From contig CACVKW010000872.1 in NCBI GenBank assembly GCA_902749685.1, positions 1 through 57,451 on the forward strand: a DNA stretch of 57,451 nt. Reading direction: 5' to 3'. Source of the DNA: Olavius sp. associated proteobacterium Delta 1 (lineage in GTDB: Bacteria > Desulfobacterota > Desulfobacteria > Desulfobacterales > JAFDCJ01). Shown here piece by piece: positions 49,763-57,451 of the stretch. Numbering within the stretch: the stretch's first letter is position 1; the number at the start of each line of letters is the position of its first letter. Position numbers and translations under genes: made by a program. A model generated the notes under the pieces. It had not been told where the DNA came from. It saw nothing but the letters and a program-made list of their open reading frames with translations, and did not search any database.

Positions 49763-51286
49763 ATGAAACCGATTGAAGAAGTCACTCTATTGTATGGCAT
49801 CACCAAGGCGCTCAATGAGCACCTGGATTTAAAGAAATCCCTTTATAAAGTCATGGACATTTTATCCAGCTCCATGAACATGGTGCGGGGGACTATAACA
49901 ATTTTGAATCCCATGCGCAACGAGATAAACATTGAGGTGGCCCTCGGGCTGCCGCGCAATGCCATGCAACGGGTAAAATACAAATTGGGCGAAGGCATTA
50001 CCGGTCGGGTAATTGAAACCGGCAAGGCAGTGGCCATACCCAAAATCAGCGAGGAGCCGCTTTTTCTGGACCGCACCGGTTCTCGTAAAAAGAAAAAGGG
50101 CCAGGATCATTCCTTCATTTGCGTGCCGGTGATAAAAGGCAAGCAGGTTATTGGGGCCTTGAGCGTCGACCGGCCCTTTGACAAATCCTATTCTTTAAAA
50201 AGCGGGCAAAAGCTGCTTGCGGTAGTTGCCACCATGCTGGCCAGTCATGTAATCAAGCTTGAAACAATTCGCATGGAAAAAGAACGGCTAAAAGAGGAAA
50301 ACCGGCGCCTGCAGAACGTGCTGAAAGATAAATACAGTATCGGAAACATTATCGGCAACAGCAACAAAATGCGCGAGGTCTTTCAAATGATCTCGCAGGT
50401 ATCCAAGAGTAACGCCACGGTATTGATCCGGGGGGAAAGCGGCACCGGCAAGGAACTCGTGGCCAACTCCATCCATTACAACAGCCATCGGGAAAAGAAT
50501 CCGTTTATCAAAGTCAATTGTGCGGCTTTGCCGGCAACCCTGATTGAAAGCGAACTTTTCGGGCATGAAAAGGGCTCATTTACCGGTGCGATCAAGCAAA
50601 AAATCGGAAAATTCGAACTGGCCCACAAAGGAACCATTTTTTTAGATGAAATCGGATCCATTGATCTGGAAGTGCAGGCCAACCTGCTGCGCATCCTGCA
50701 GGAGAAAGAATTCGAACGGGTGGGTGGGCAGCGCACCATTAAAACGGATGTCAGAATTATTGCCGCAACCAATAAGAACCTGGAGCGTGCAGTGGAGGAA
50801 GAGACCTTCCGGGGTGATCTATATTATCGGTTGAATGTGTTTCCGATATATCTGCCTCCGTTACGAGAGCGCAAGACCGATATTCTGCTGCTGGCCGATT
50901 TTTTTCTGGAGAAGTATGCTGTGGAAAACAGCAAAGACATCAAACGGTTTTCCACCCCGGCCATTGATATGCTGATGGAATACCACTGGCCCGGCAATGT
51001 GCGGGAGTTGGAAAATTGCATTGAGCGAGCCATTCTTGTGTGTGAGGAGGGAGTTATCCACAGCTATCATCTGCCGCCGACCTTGCAGACCGGCAAAGAA
51101 TCCGATACCGTGCCGACCCTGTCCCTGGAAGATGCCATTGCCAATCTGGAGCGGGAAATGATCATCGATGCCCTGAAAAACACCCGGGGCAATATCACGA
51201 TAGCGGCCAAAATACTTCAAACCACGGTCAGGAAGTTTGCCTACAAGGCGCAGAGGTACGGGGTCGACTACAAAAATTACCGCTGA
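49763..51286 (+). CDS. NifA-like sigma-54-dependent transcription activator
   Basis: A 507-residue bacterial enhancer-binding protein. An N-terminal GAF domain (about 20-165, VALGLPRNAMQRVKYKLGEGITGRVIETGK) is followed by the AAA+ core: Walker A RGESGTGKE, the sigma-54 contact loop HEKGSFTGAI (GSFTGA in place of the canonical GAFTGA), Walker B TIFLDEIGSID, and VRIIAATNKNL. The C-terminal Fis-type helix-turn-helix is NTRGNITIAAKILQTTVRKFAYKAQRYGV. This is the NifA arrangement, but no nif genes are near, so the target is unknown. ATG 49763 is used in preference to an upstream extension of 31 codons. The upstream region is strongly AT-rich. Confidence 0.92.
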   Translation: MKPIEEVTLLYGITKALNEHLDLKKSLYKVMDILSSSMNMVRGTITILNPMRNEINIEVALGLPRNAMQRVKYKLGEGITGRVIETGKAVAIPKISEEPLFLDRTGSRKKKKGQDHSFICVPVIKGKQVIGALSVDRPFDKSYSLKSGQKLLAVVATMLASHVIKLETIRMEKERLKEENRRLQNVLKDKYSIGNIIGNSNKMREVFQMISQVSKSNATVLIRGESGTGKELVANSIHYNSHREKNPFIKVNCAALPATLIESELFGHEKGSFTGAIKQKIGKFELAHKGTIFLDEIGSIDLEVQANLLRILQEKEFERVGGQRTIKTDVRIIAATNKNLERAVEEETFRGDLYYRLNVFPIYLPPLRERKTDILLLADFFLEKYAVENSKDIKRFSTPAIDMLMEYHWPGNVRELENCIERAILVCEEGVIHSYHLPPTLQTGKESDTVPTLSLEDAIANLEREMIIDALKNTRGNITIAAKILQTTVRKFAYKAQRYGVDYKNYR

Positions 51287-51298
51287 AACCAACTGAAA

Positions 51299-51525
51299 AA
51301 TGAACATCGAACGTTTAACGTCCAACCCTCCAGAGGCGGACTGTAAGCATCGAATTTTGTATTCTATCTATTAAAACAAGGAGCGAGTAAAATTCGATTC
51401 GGCTTAAACCTTCGGCTTTAAGCTCGGGTCCAAGCGGCTCTCCGCAGGCTGTGGTTTCGTTTATTTTAAAATCGATTAAGCGAAGCGTGCTCAATATTCG
51501 GTGATCGATGTTCGACGTTCAATCT
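51299..51525. repeat. Palindromic repeat with GAACATCGAA termini, long copy
   Basis: Begins TGAACATCGAACGTTTAACG and ends GATCGATGTTCGACGTTCAA, with an inner pair TTGTATTCTATCTATTAAAA / TTTTAAAATCGATTAAG. A distinct filler (GGCTTAAACCTTCGGC, TTTAAGCTCGG) occupies the centre. It is the same family as 46813-46950. It lies between the NifA-like and MaoC genes, a gene-free spacer. Confidence 0.7.
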
Positions 51526-51577
51526 TTTCACTGTTTCGGCTTAATGTACGTTCACATGAGGATAAGGTATAGCTTCG

Positions 51578-52006
51578 CTAATGCCGAGGCGCCCTTGGCG
51601 GGCTGACAATTGCTTCGCCGTCTACTACTGTCTTGTTTTCCTGGTTGATGCAATACGTTTTCAGACGAATTCTTTTTTTGTCGGCCATGATTTCTGCAAC
51701 CTCGACGATGGCGGTGACGGTGTCACCGATTATCACCGGTGCCAGAAAACTGACTTCCTGGCGCATATAGATTGTTCCGGGGCCCGGCAGCATCGTGCCG
51801 ATGACGGTAGATATGAAGCTGGCCGACAACATGCCGTGAGCAACACGGGTCTTAAAATAGGTATCTTTGGCATAGTCTTCGTTGACATGGGCCGGGTTGA
51901 GATCACCGGTGACACCGGCAAATAAATAGACATCAGACTCTGAAATGGTTTTAGAAAACTTCGCCGTGTCTCCAACCTTCAGTTCATCAATGGTCTTTCC
52001 AATCAT
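51578..52006 (-). CDS. MaoC-family (R)-specific enoyl-CoA hydratase
   Basis: A 142-residue hot-dog-fold hydratase. The catalytic signature is DVYLFAGVTGDLNPAHVNEDYAKDTYF, the MaoC/PhaJ hydratase-2 motif (Asp and His in DxNPxH), followed by RVAHGMLSASFISTVIGTMLPGPG. It hydrates trans-2-enoyl-CoA to (R)-3-hydroxyacyl-CoA, linking beta-oxidation to polyhydroxyalkanoate, or acts in other acyl-CoA routes. The phasin-like gene at 11.9 kb would be consistent with PHA metabolism, but no PHA synthase is in the window. Its start has weak spacing to GGAAAG. Confidence 0.9.
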   Translation of the reverse strand: MIGKTIDELKVGDTAKFSKTISESDVYLFAGVTGDLNPAHVNEDYAKDTYFKTRVAHGMLSASFISTVIGTMLPGPGTIYMRQEVSFLAPVIIGDTVTAIVEVAEIMADKKRIRLKTYCINQENKTVVDGEAIVSPPRAPRH

Positions 52007-52057
52007 AATATATATGCCTTTCTGGTTTTGATGAAATCATAAAAAGGCGAATTCAAT

Positions 52058-53485
52058 TTATGGGTTTGAGAGCAGTTTATCAAAATCAAGTATCCTGTCA
52101 AAGTAATCTTCTTCTTCAATTCCTGAAGAAAGTTCACCGACGTAAATTAAAACCGGCCTCACAGTATATCCCTTTGGCAATTTGAGTCTATTGATTTTTT
52201 CCTGTACTTCAACGATTATCGCTTTGGAAATCTTTTTTCGAAATTTTATTTCACAGACATAAAGTGTAAATTTTGTTTCGATAAGAAGATCGATCTGACA
52301 AGATTTTTTACGCTGAGTTGTTCTTTGGAAATAAGGTGCAGCGCTTCTTACTGAATTCATGTTTATTGCCAACAATGCGCAGACAGATCGAATATTATTG
52401 AGCACTAGATTTTCAAACTGGAGGCCCATGATGGTCTCCCACTCGGAAAGGCCTTCCATGGCAAAGTCACGAAACAGACCCTTTTCTATTTTATCTTTGA
52501 TCGGCTCCAAATATCTAAGGTAAAAGCGAATATAATTATCTTTCAATCGATATTTAGCGAACTTTGAGGTATTTTTTTTGCCTGGCTCAAAGACGAGGTC
52601 TTTGGCAATAAAACCCGATGCAGAAAGATCTTCAAGATAGCGGCTTAGATCCCCACCTCTTTCTCTTTTTAGAAGACCGGCAACATTGCTTAATGATTTG
52701 GACCCTTGAACCAGAGTAAAAAGAATTCTTTTATAGATCGGTGCACGCTTTGAAAAAATGTCCCGGAATATTTGATCATATTCAGAAAAAAGAAACCCTT
52801 CCTTACTAAAGCAAATTCGTCTGATATTTTCTTCGGCCGACAAGTTCGGATTGATCTCCTCTAAATACCTTGGTACTCCGCCTGTGACAGCAAGCATCTT
52901 CAGTTTTTCATTCGGGGCTACCCGGCCGGCCTGCCTTCCCCAGAACTTATTGCAATGAAACAGGCTTAATTCTTCTGGTGTCAATTTTAGCGATATACGT
53001 CCCACAAACCCTGCACTATTAAGAATATTTTCATCTATCCACGATGATACTGATCCACACAACACAAGGATCAGTTTGGTGTTACGCTTTAATTCGGTGT
53101 CCCAGCCAATTTTTAATTGACCTGCAAAATCTTTATCGCGGATTGCCATCCAGGATATTTCATCAAGCAGGACAACAGTTCTTTCGGTCTTTATTATACT
53201 ATTTAGCAAAGAGAAGGCCTGATACCATGAGTCGAGATTGAGTTTTGGTAAGCTGGTCTGTTGGGCCAACTGATCGCTGAAAGCATTCAACTGGTCTCGT
53301 GGTGATATCCCTTCTCGCGGAGGTAGCCCTTGAAATTCTAAAAATGTTTTAGCATCCCTTCCGAACTGCTGAATTAAAGTGCTTTTGCCGATTCTCCTTC
53401 GACCAGCGCATACCGCAATGGTGGCCTTTTTCAAATCGAATAATCCTTTTAATAAGCGGAGTTCGTTTTCTCTCCCAACGAACAT
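52058..53485 (-). CDS. AAA-type ATPase with DUF234 nuclease-like domain, second paralogue
   Basis: A 475-residue relative of the protein at 27513. It opens MFVGRENELRLLKGLFDLKK, with Walker A CAGRRRIGKSTL (26-37), Walker B VVLLDEISWM, LILVLCGSVSSWI, a wing near 270, and the C-terminal DUF234 region with SCQIDLLIETKFTLYVCEIKF (D...E-x-K, possible nuclease core). The sequence identity to the other paralogue is moderate by eye, so they are separate family members, not a recent duplication. Start chosen at ATG 53485, preceded by GGGAGGG; the ORF extends 10 codons upstream. The AT-rich composition and the repeat array in front suggest an acquired element. Confidence 0.85.
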   Translation of the reverse strand: MFVGRENELRLLKGLFDLKKATIAVCAGRRRIGKSTLIQQFGRDAKTFLEFQGLPPREGISPRDQLNAFSDQLAQQTSLPKLNLDSWYQAFSLLNSIIKTERTVVLLDEISWMAIRDKDFAGQLKIGWDTELKRNTKLILVLCGSVSSWIDENILNSAGFVGRISLKLTPEELSLFHCNKFWGRQAGRVAPNEKLKMLAVTGGVPRYLEEINPNLSAEENIRRICFSKEGFLFSEYDQIFRDIFSKRAPIYKRILFTLVQGSKSLSNVAGLLKRERGGDLSRYLEDLSASGFIAKDLVFEPGKKNTSKFAKYRLKDNYIRFYLRYLEPIKDKIEKGLFRDFAMEGLSEWETIMGLQFENLVLNNIRSVCALLAINMNSVRSAAPYFQRTTQRKKSCQIDLLIETKFTLYVCEIKFRKKISKAIIVEVQEKINRLKLPKGYTVRPVLIYVGELSSGIEEEDYFDRILDFDKLLSNP

Positions 53486-53999
53486 TTTAATCCCTCCCAA
53501 TTTGCAGGAAAACACCTAATCCGGATTCATCTGAGGCATTGAATTGACTATTGAAAATTGATCCGCCGGAGTGGACGTGTCGCCGCGCCTCCGTCATTTT
53601 TGTGGGTAACAAATTAAGTCCGTTGTGCCCACGTAATTAGCATAATGTGATTTTTGTGGGTGTAAAACGCAATAAAATATAGCCACATAATTAACAAAAT
53701 GTCATTTTTGTGTCAACTAATTTACCATTAAATGGGCCACAAGATCAACAGTTCTTTCAAGAATTATTTTAATGCTCCCAGCAATATCGTATGTTGCGAC
53801 AATGATTTATTAAGTATAAATAAGCAAATGAGCTTGACAATATAAAGCTCCATACTTTATTCATCTTTACATACCCAGTATTCCACGATTCCATTATTCC
53901 ATCATTCTATGTGACTTACCAAGGCGGGCGGCCACAAAAATACTATATTTCTAACGAGTTATATAATTTCAGAGTTGTCAACTTAATTGGGGGGTGAAT
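53486..53999. other. Gene-free spacer around the 54-bp repeats
   Basis: Holds the repeat array (53593-53754), an AT-rich stretch with CCATTATTCCATCATTC low-complexity sequence near 53890, and the start region of the downstream SDR. No gene was found. Confidence 0.6.
53593..53754. repeat. Three 54-bp repeat units with conserved ends and variable middles
   Basis: Units begin at 53593, 53647 and 53701, exactly 54 bp apart. The first 12 positions (GTSATTTTTGTG) and positions 36-50 (GCCACrTAATTArCA) are conserved, while the middle about 22 positions differ completely. Seen from unit to unit this is a direct repeat of about 32 bp separated by unique spacers. Each repeat is an imperfect palindrome CCCAC ... 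GTGGG. A TTGACA on the minus strand at 53716-53711 suggests a promoter overlapping the last repeat. They lie 108 bp upstream of the second DUF234 ATPase. Confidence 0.7.
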
Positions 54000-54785
54000 A
54001 TGGTAGAGCCGACAATAGAAAACAATAAATTTTTTGATCTGACTGGAAAAAAAGCACTGGTTTCCGGTGCCGGGCGGGGAATCGGCAAGGCGGTTGCGCT
54101 GGGGCTTGCGCGCGCCGGGGCCGATATCGGACTGGTGGCGCGAACCGAATCCGAAATTGATGCCGTGGCCGGACAGGTCAAAGAAATTGGCCGCCGGGCA
54201 GCGGTTGCGGCTTCGGACCTGACCGTAACGGCCGATATCCCGGCGCTCGTCAGCGGATTGGCCGGGGAATTGGGCGGCATCGATATCCTGGTTAACAATG
54301 CGGGCACCAACATTCCCCAGGATTCGGTTGATGTCACCGAAGAGGCCTGGGACAGTGTCATGGCCATCAATCTCAAGTCTTCTTTTTTTATGGCCCAGGC
54401 CGTTGGCAAGGTGATGATTGAACAGGGGCGGGGCGGCCGGATCATCAACATGTCCTCCCAGACCGGTTCGGTCGCATTGATAAAGCGGGCGGCCTATTGT
54501 GCGTCCAAGGCCGGCCTCAACCTGGTTACGAAGGTCCTGGCCATGGAATGGGGTCCCCACGAAATTTTGGTCAATGCCGTCGCTCCCACTTTTGTCGAGA
54601 CCGAGATGACCAAGCCCATGCTGGCCGATCCCCAATTCAGGGAATACGCGCTGGCCAAAAACGTCCTGAAACGGTTTGGGACCACTGACGACGTGGCCGG
54701 AGCTGTTATTTATTTGGCCTCACCGGCGGCCAATCTGGTCACCGGGCACATCTTGCTGGTGGATGCGGGGTGGACGGCGCACTAG
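54000..54785 (+). CDS. Short-chain dehydrogenase/reductase, catabolic operon
   Basis: A 261-residue SDR with SGAGRGIGKAVALGLARAGAD as cofactor loop, VNNAGTNIPQDSV, active-site Ser in INMSSQTGS and Tyr/Lys in YCASKAGLN, ending DAGWTAH. The Arg after the GRGIG loop region (VARTES) suggests NADP or NAD use is open. Start ATG 54000 is chosen over a GTG 6 bp upstream because GGGGGGTG lies at ideal spacing from it. It opens the dehydrogenase cluster and is followed 241 bp later by the 3-hydroxyacyl-CoA dehydrogenase-like gene. Related in sequence style to the SDR after livF. Confidence 0.88.
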   Translation: MVEPTIENNKFFDLTGKKALVSGAGRGIGKAVALGLARAGADIGLVARTESEIDAVAGQVKEIGRRAAVAASDLTVTADIPALVSGLAGELGGIDILVNNAGTNIPQDSVDVTEEAWDSVMAINLKSSFFMAQAVGKVMIEQGRGGRIINMSSQTGSVALIKRAAYCASKAGLNLVTKVLAMEWGPHEILVNAVAPTFVETEMTKPMLADPQFREYALAKNVLKRFGTTDDVAGAVIYLASPAANLVTGHILLVDAGWTAH

Positions 54786-54893
54786 AAGAATTGAAGAATG
54801 AAAATTGAATATTGAATATTTGTGGATGTCGCTTCGCTCCGACTATTATAAATTGGAAAGAGTTTCTAGATCAGGAGGCGGTAGCTTTAGTAG

Positions 54894-54975
54894 GTTGGGT
54901 TTCTCTGCCTCCGGCGGACCAACCTGCGAAAATCAGGCATGTAACGCAATATGATTTCATGGGGCGAAACCCAAC
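54894..54975. repeat. GTTGGGTTTC inverted repeat
   Basis: GTTGGGTTTC (54894-54903) and GAAACCCAAC (54966-54975) enclose a 62-bp centre with CCTCCGGCGG. The GTAGGTTGGGTTTCG type of repeat is widespread in proteobacteria. It lies in the spacer between the SDR and the next gene. Confidence 0.7.
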
Positions 54976-55026
54976 AAATAGATTAGACGAATTTTCCTCA
55001 ATTTTTATATTAGGAGACGGAAGATA

Positions 55027-55989
55027 ATGAAAGAGATAAACACGGTGCTGGTTGTCGGGGCAGGGGTCATGGGGCATGGGTTTGCCCAGACTTTTGCATT
55101 GAACGGACTTGACGTTTTACTGGTGGATCAGAGCCAGGAATTGCTTGAGCGGGCCCGGACCTGGATCCGGCAGAACCTTGAATTCATGGTCGAATTGGAC
55201 CTGATCCAGTCTCCGGAGATCGAGGCTGCCTTGAACCGGATCAGTTATACTTCAGATCTTGACGGGTCCGCCGGCAAAGCGGACTATGTCCTGGAAGCGA
55301 TCACCGAAGACCTGGAGTTGAAGAAAAGCCTTTTTAAACTGCTCGGGACGACAACCGGCCCCGATGTGGTTCTGGCCACCAATACGTCATCCTATGATAT
55401 CAACGAGCTTGCCGATGTCACTCAAAATCCTGCGCGGGTATTGGGAACGCACTGGTTTCATCCGCCGCCGATCACACCGGCGGTGGAGATTATCCCGGCC
55501 GATGCAACCAGCCCGCAGACGATCGATCAGGCCGTTGCCTTAATGGAACGTATCGGCAAGTTTCCCACCATGTGCAAGTCGGCTCCCGGTTTTGTCGCAA
55601 ACCGGATCCAGTTCGCCATGGTTGCTGAGGCACTTGCTATCGTTGAAGAAGGGCAGGCCTCCCCGCAGGAAGTTGACCGCATCGTAAAATCAAGTTTCGG
55701 TTTTCGTCTGAGCGCCTTCGGACCCTTTGAGATTATCGATCAGGCCGGCCTCGACACCTACCGGGCCATATTCGATTATCTGTATGATAAACTGGGCGCA
55801 GAGCAATTCAAACCGCCGCGAATTTTAAACGATCTCATTGATCAGGGACGGCTCGGCCTCAAAAACGAGAAAGGGTTTTACGATCATGCAGACGGCGCCG
55901 CTGAAGCCTTGAAACGAAAACGGGACAGCCGGCTTTATGCGAGGCTGAAAATTTTTAGAAATGAAAATTCAGGAGGAGACCATGCCTAG
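55027..55989 (+). CDS. 3-hydroxyacyl-CoA dehydrogenase-like NAD enzyme
   Basis: A 320-residue two-domain oxidoreductase. The N-terminal NAD domain opens VLVVGAGVMGHGFAQTFALNG; ATNTSSYDINELA is a family signature; the C-terminal helical domain starts APGFVANRIQFAMVAEAL with GPFEIIDQAGLDTY and NEKGFYDH. The catalytic His region reads GTHWFHPPPITPAVEII, whereas fatty-acid enzymes have HFFNPV; the HPPP form is more like carnitine- or hydroxyacid-active relatives. The natural substrate may therefore not be a CoA ester. Its last 8 bp overlap the HisD-family gene, so they are coupled. Confidence 0.85.
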   Translation: MKEINTVLVVGAGVMGHGFAQTFALNGLDVLLVDQSQELLERARTWIRQNLEFMVELDLIQSPEIEAALNRISYTSDLDGSAGKADYVLEAITEDLELKKSLFKLLGTTTGPDVVLATNTSSYDINELADVTQNPARVLGTHWFHPPPITPAVEIIPADATSPQTIDQAVALMERIGKFPTMCKSAPGFVANRIQFAMVAEALAIVEEGQASPQEVDRIVKSSFGFRLSAFGPFEIIDQAGLDTYRAIFDYLYDKLGAEQFKPPRILNDLIDQGRLGLKNEKGFYDHADGAAEALKRKRDSRLYARLKIFRNENSGGDHA

Positions 55990-57256
55990 TTATCTTAAAA
56001 GTGCTAAACCGCGAGCCAAAGAAGATCTTTCGGCAGTTCGAGACATTGTCAGAGATATTCTGGAAAGCGTTCAGGCCGAAGGAGAAGCGGCCGTCCGGCG
56101 GTATTCCCAAAACTTTGATGACTGGGCCCCGGACAACTTCAAGATCAGCCCGGATGAAATAAAAGCTGCCCGGTCTAAATTGCCGACCACCATGGCCGAT
56201 GATATTGACTACTGCCAGACCCAGATTCGTAATTTTGCCGAGGCGCAAATGAAGCGCCTGGTTGATTTCGAGGAAGAGACCCTGCCCGGCGTCTTCCTCG
56301 GGCAAAAAGTGATTCCCGTCGCCTCATCGGGCTCATATGTGCCGGGGGGCAGGTATCCGATGCTGGCGTCGGCCCACATGACCGTGATTACGCCTAAAGT
56401 TGCCGGGGTTTCCCGGGTGGTGGCCTCTACGCCGCCGGTCAAAGGCGAGGGGATTTATCCGGCAACCCTCTACTCCATGGTCGCCGGCGGGGCGGACGAG
56501 ATATACTGCATGGGCGGTGTTCAGGCCCTGGCCGCCATGGCATACGGTATCAAGGGGCTGGATCCGGTTGACGTGGTCGTCGGTGCCGGGAACAAATTCG
56601 TGGCAGAAGCCAAGAGACAGCTGTTTGGCGACGTGGGCATCGACCTGCTGGCGGGACCGACCGAGATCCTGGTCATCTGTGACGAGACGGCCGATCCGTA
56701 TATTGTGGCGGCGGATATCCTGGGCCAGGCCGAGCATGATCCCAATTCGCGCCAGTGCCTGATTTCGCTTTCCCAAGCAACTGCCGCAAAGACCATGGCC
56801 GAAATCGACGAGCAGCTCAAAACATTGCCCACGCGGGAAATTGCGGCCGTGTCCTGGGGCGACAACGGTGAGGTGATTGTGGTGGATTCGCCGGAAGAGG
56901 CGGTGGCCCTGAGCGACGAATGGGCACCTGAGCATTTGGAAGTACAGACCGCTGACTGGCGCTATTATCTGGACAACTGCACCAACTACGGCTCCATGTT
57001 CTGCGGCGAGGAAACAACGGTCAGCTACGGCGACAAAACCATCGGCACCAATCACGTCCTGCCCACCCTGCGGGCCGCCCGCTACACCGGTGGCCTTTCG
57101 GTCGGCAAGTTTGTCAAGACCGTAACCTATCAATACGCGACCAAAGAGGCCTCGCTGGAAATAGCCAGGATCTGCGAGCGGGCCTGCAACTACGAGAACA
57201 TGCTGGCCCACGGCATCAGCTGCAGGGTCAGGATTGAAAAATACGGTAAGGAATAG
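55982..57256 (+). CDS. HisD-family dehydrogenase of the HpsN (sulfopropanediol) type
   Basis: A 424-residue zinc-dependent NAD dehydrogenase homologous to histidinol dehydrogenase. Conserved metal and catalytic sites include GQAEHDPNSRQ (Gln, His zinc ligands), EWAPEHLEV (catalytic Glu-His), GDKTIGTNHVLPT (Asp ligand) and NMLAHGISCRVR (final His). Regions around the active site differ from biosynthetic HisD: FVKTVTYQYATKE and YTGGLSVGKF match the HpsN enzyme that oxidises 2,3-dihydroxypropane-1-sulfonate to sulfolactate. Substrate assignment is inference. Start ATG 55982 has GGAGGAGACC at ideal spacing. It overlaps the preceding gene by 8 bp. No other his genes are near, which also argues against histidine biosynthesis. 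Confidence 0.85.
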   Translation: MPSYLKSAKPRAKEDLSAVRDIVRDILESVQAEGEAAVRRYSQNFDDWAPDNFKISPDEIKAARSKLPTTMADDIDYCQTQIRNFAEAQMKRLVDFEEETLPGVFLGQKVIPVASSGSYVPGGRYPMLASAHMTVITPKVAGVSRVVASTPPVKGEGIYPATLYSMVAGGADEIYCMGGVQALAAMAYGIKGLDPVDVVVGAGNKFVAEAKRQLFGDVGIDLLAGPTEILVICDETADPYIVAADILGQAEHDPNSRQCLISLSQATAAKTMAEIDEQLKTLPTREIAAVSWGDNGEVIVVDSPEEAVALSDEWAPEHLEVQTADWRYYLDNCTNYGSMFCGEETTVSYGDKTIGTNHVLPTLRAARYTGGLSVGKFVKTVTYQYATKEASLEIARICERACNYENMLAHGISCRVRIEKYGKE

Positions 57257-57356
57257 TAAACAGTTAAATTTTCCGCACGGAGCCCCATCTAACAAGGTAA
57301 ACTGCTCAAGGCTGCAAATTTAAACAACTCACGGTATGTCATAGTTAATTTCAACC

Positions 57357-57379
57357 CCAATTGAGTGAAACTCAATTGG
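57357..57379. terminator. Hairpin near window end
   Basis: CCAATTGAGT-gaa-ACTCAATTGG forms a 10-bp stem with a 3-nt loop, about 100 bp after the HisD-type gene. No T-run follows, so termination is uncertain; it resembles the CTTAATTGAGC palindrome at 31.8 kb. Confidence 0.5.
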
Positions 57380-57451
57380 TGGGTACTCGGTATCTGGTAC
57401 TGGGTATTGGTTTTAAGGAATGGGTTTGATTTTTAATATATCACCCGCAAG

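Noticed and set aside
53593..53754. CRISPR array
   Set aside because: Only about two full repeats, which differ from each other, and no cas gene is near. It is recorded as a repeat instead.
53943..54635. Minus-strand reading frame of 230 codons opposite the second SDR
   Set aside because: Shadow of a well-conserved SDR.
55982..57256. Histidine-biosynthesis hisD
   Set aside because: No other his genes are near, and the active-site-flanking sequence matches the HpsN-type subfamily better.
56333..57295. Minus-strand reading frame of 320 codons opposite the HisD-family gene
   Set aside because: Shadow frame; the plus-strand protein has all catalytic residues.

Overview
The window looks like chromosomal DNA of a strictly anaerobic, Gram-negative deltaproteobacterium (Desulfobacterota, probably a Desulfobacterales-type sulfate reducer or a close uncultured relative). 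This is inferred from gene content, not from a marker gene. The supporting genes are a B12-dependent class II ribonucleotide reductase, a CooC-type nickel-insertion ATPase, a RACo-like corrinoid activator, indolepyruvate:ferredoxin oxidoreductase with an FrhB-like iron-sulfur flavoprotein, a LivKHMGF importer, CoA-ester enzymes, and an outer-membrane porin. No rRNA or tRNA gene was seen.

Layout. 0-2.7 kb is an accessory patch: a nucleotidyltransferase (DUF6036-type) gene pair, a decayed REP-associated transposase tail, a ParE toxin/antitoxin pair broken at its overlap, and mobile-element remnants with long palindromes. 2.7-10.1 kb is mostly one minus-strand housekeeping block: RACo-like ASKHA protein, sirtuin, metallo-beta-lactamase-fold hydrolase, PrmA-like methyltransferase, CBS-CBS-ACT protein (AcuB-like), histone-deacetylase-family protein (AcuC-like) and CooC. 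The AcuB/AcuC/sirtuin grouping resembles the protein-deacetylation genes of Bacillus. 10.6-14.1 kb carries an acyl-CoA dehydrogenase, a phasin-like protein and a UbiB-family kinase. 14.6-24.1 kb is rich in metal homeostasis: ZIP transporter with a DtxR/MntR-type regulator and a candidate operator, cysS, a DUF1841-type gene, znuA-znuC-znuB-zur with candidate Zur sites, and a convergent permease/TIGR03943 pair. 24.3-26.8 kb is nrdJ.

27.4-37.1 kb is a mixed accessory and signalling region: a DUF234-type ATPase behind an array of inverted repeats, a porin with a lipoprotein made of aromatic repeats, a receiver protein with Glu at the phosphorylation site, a NarL-type regulator, a second nucleotidyltransferase pair, a ParE/Phd pair and a PAS/HisKA_3 kinase. 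The TA-like genes lie between the NarL regulator and the kinase, as if inserted into one two-component locus. 37.6-43.9 kb holds a membrane protein and a branched-chain-amino-acid-type ABC importer followed by an SDR. 44.2-48.1 kb is frhB-like, iorA and iorB. 48.4-53.5 kb has dinB, a NifA-like sigma-54 activator, a MaoC hydratase and a second DUF234 ATPase preceded by three 54-bp repeats. 54.0-57.3 kb is a catabolic dehydrogenase operon: SDR, 3-hydroxyacyl-CoA dehydrogenase-like protein and a HisD-family enzyme of the HpsN (sulfopropanediol dehydrogenase) type.

Dispersed repeats are a strong feature. One AT-rich palindromic family (core reading TTTTGGTCATTG or its complement) occurs near 6.5, 20.8, 44.0 and 48.3 kb, once inside the znu operon. 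A second family (core GAACATCGAA) occurs near 46.9 and 51.4 kb. The most unexplained signals are the repeat arrays in front of both DUF234 ATPase genes, a predicted leaderless promoter overlapping the first array, and the one-base lesion that breaks both genes of the ParE module.
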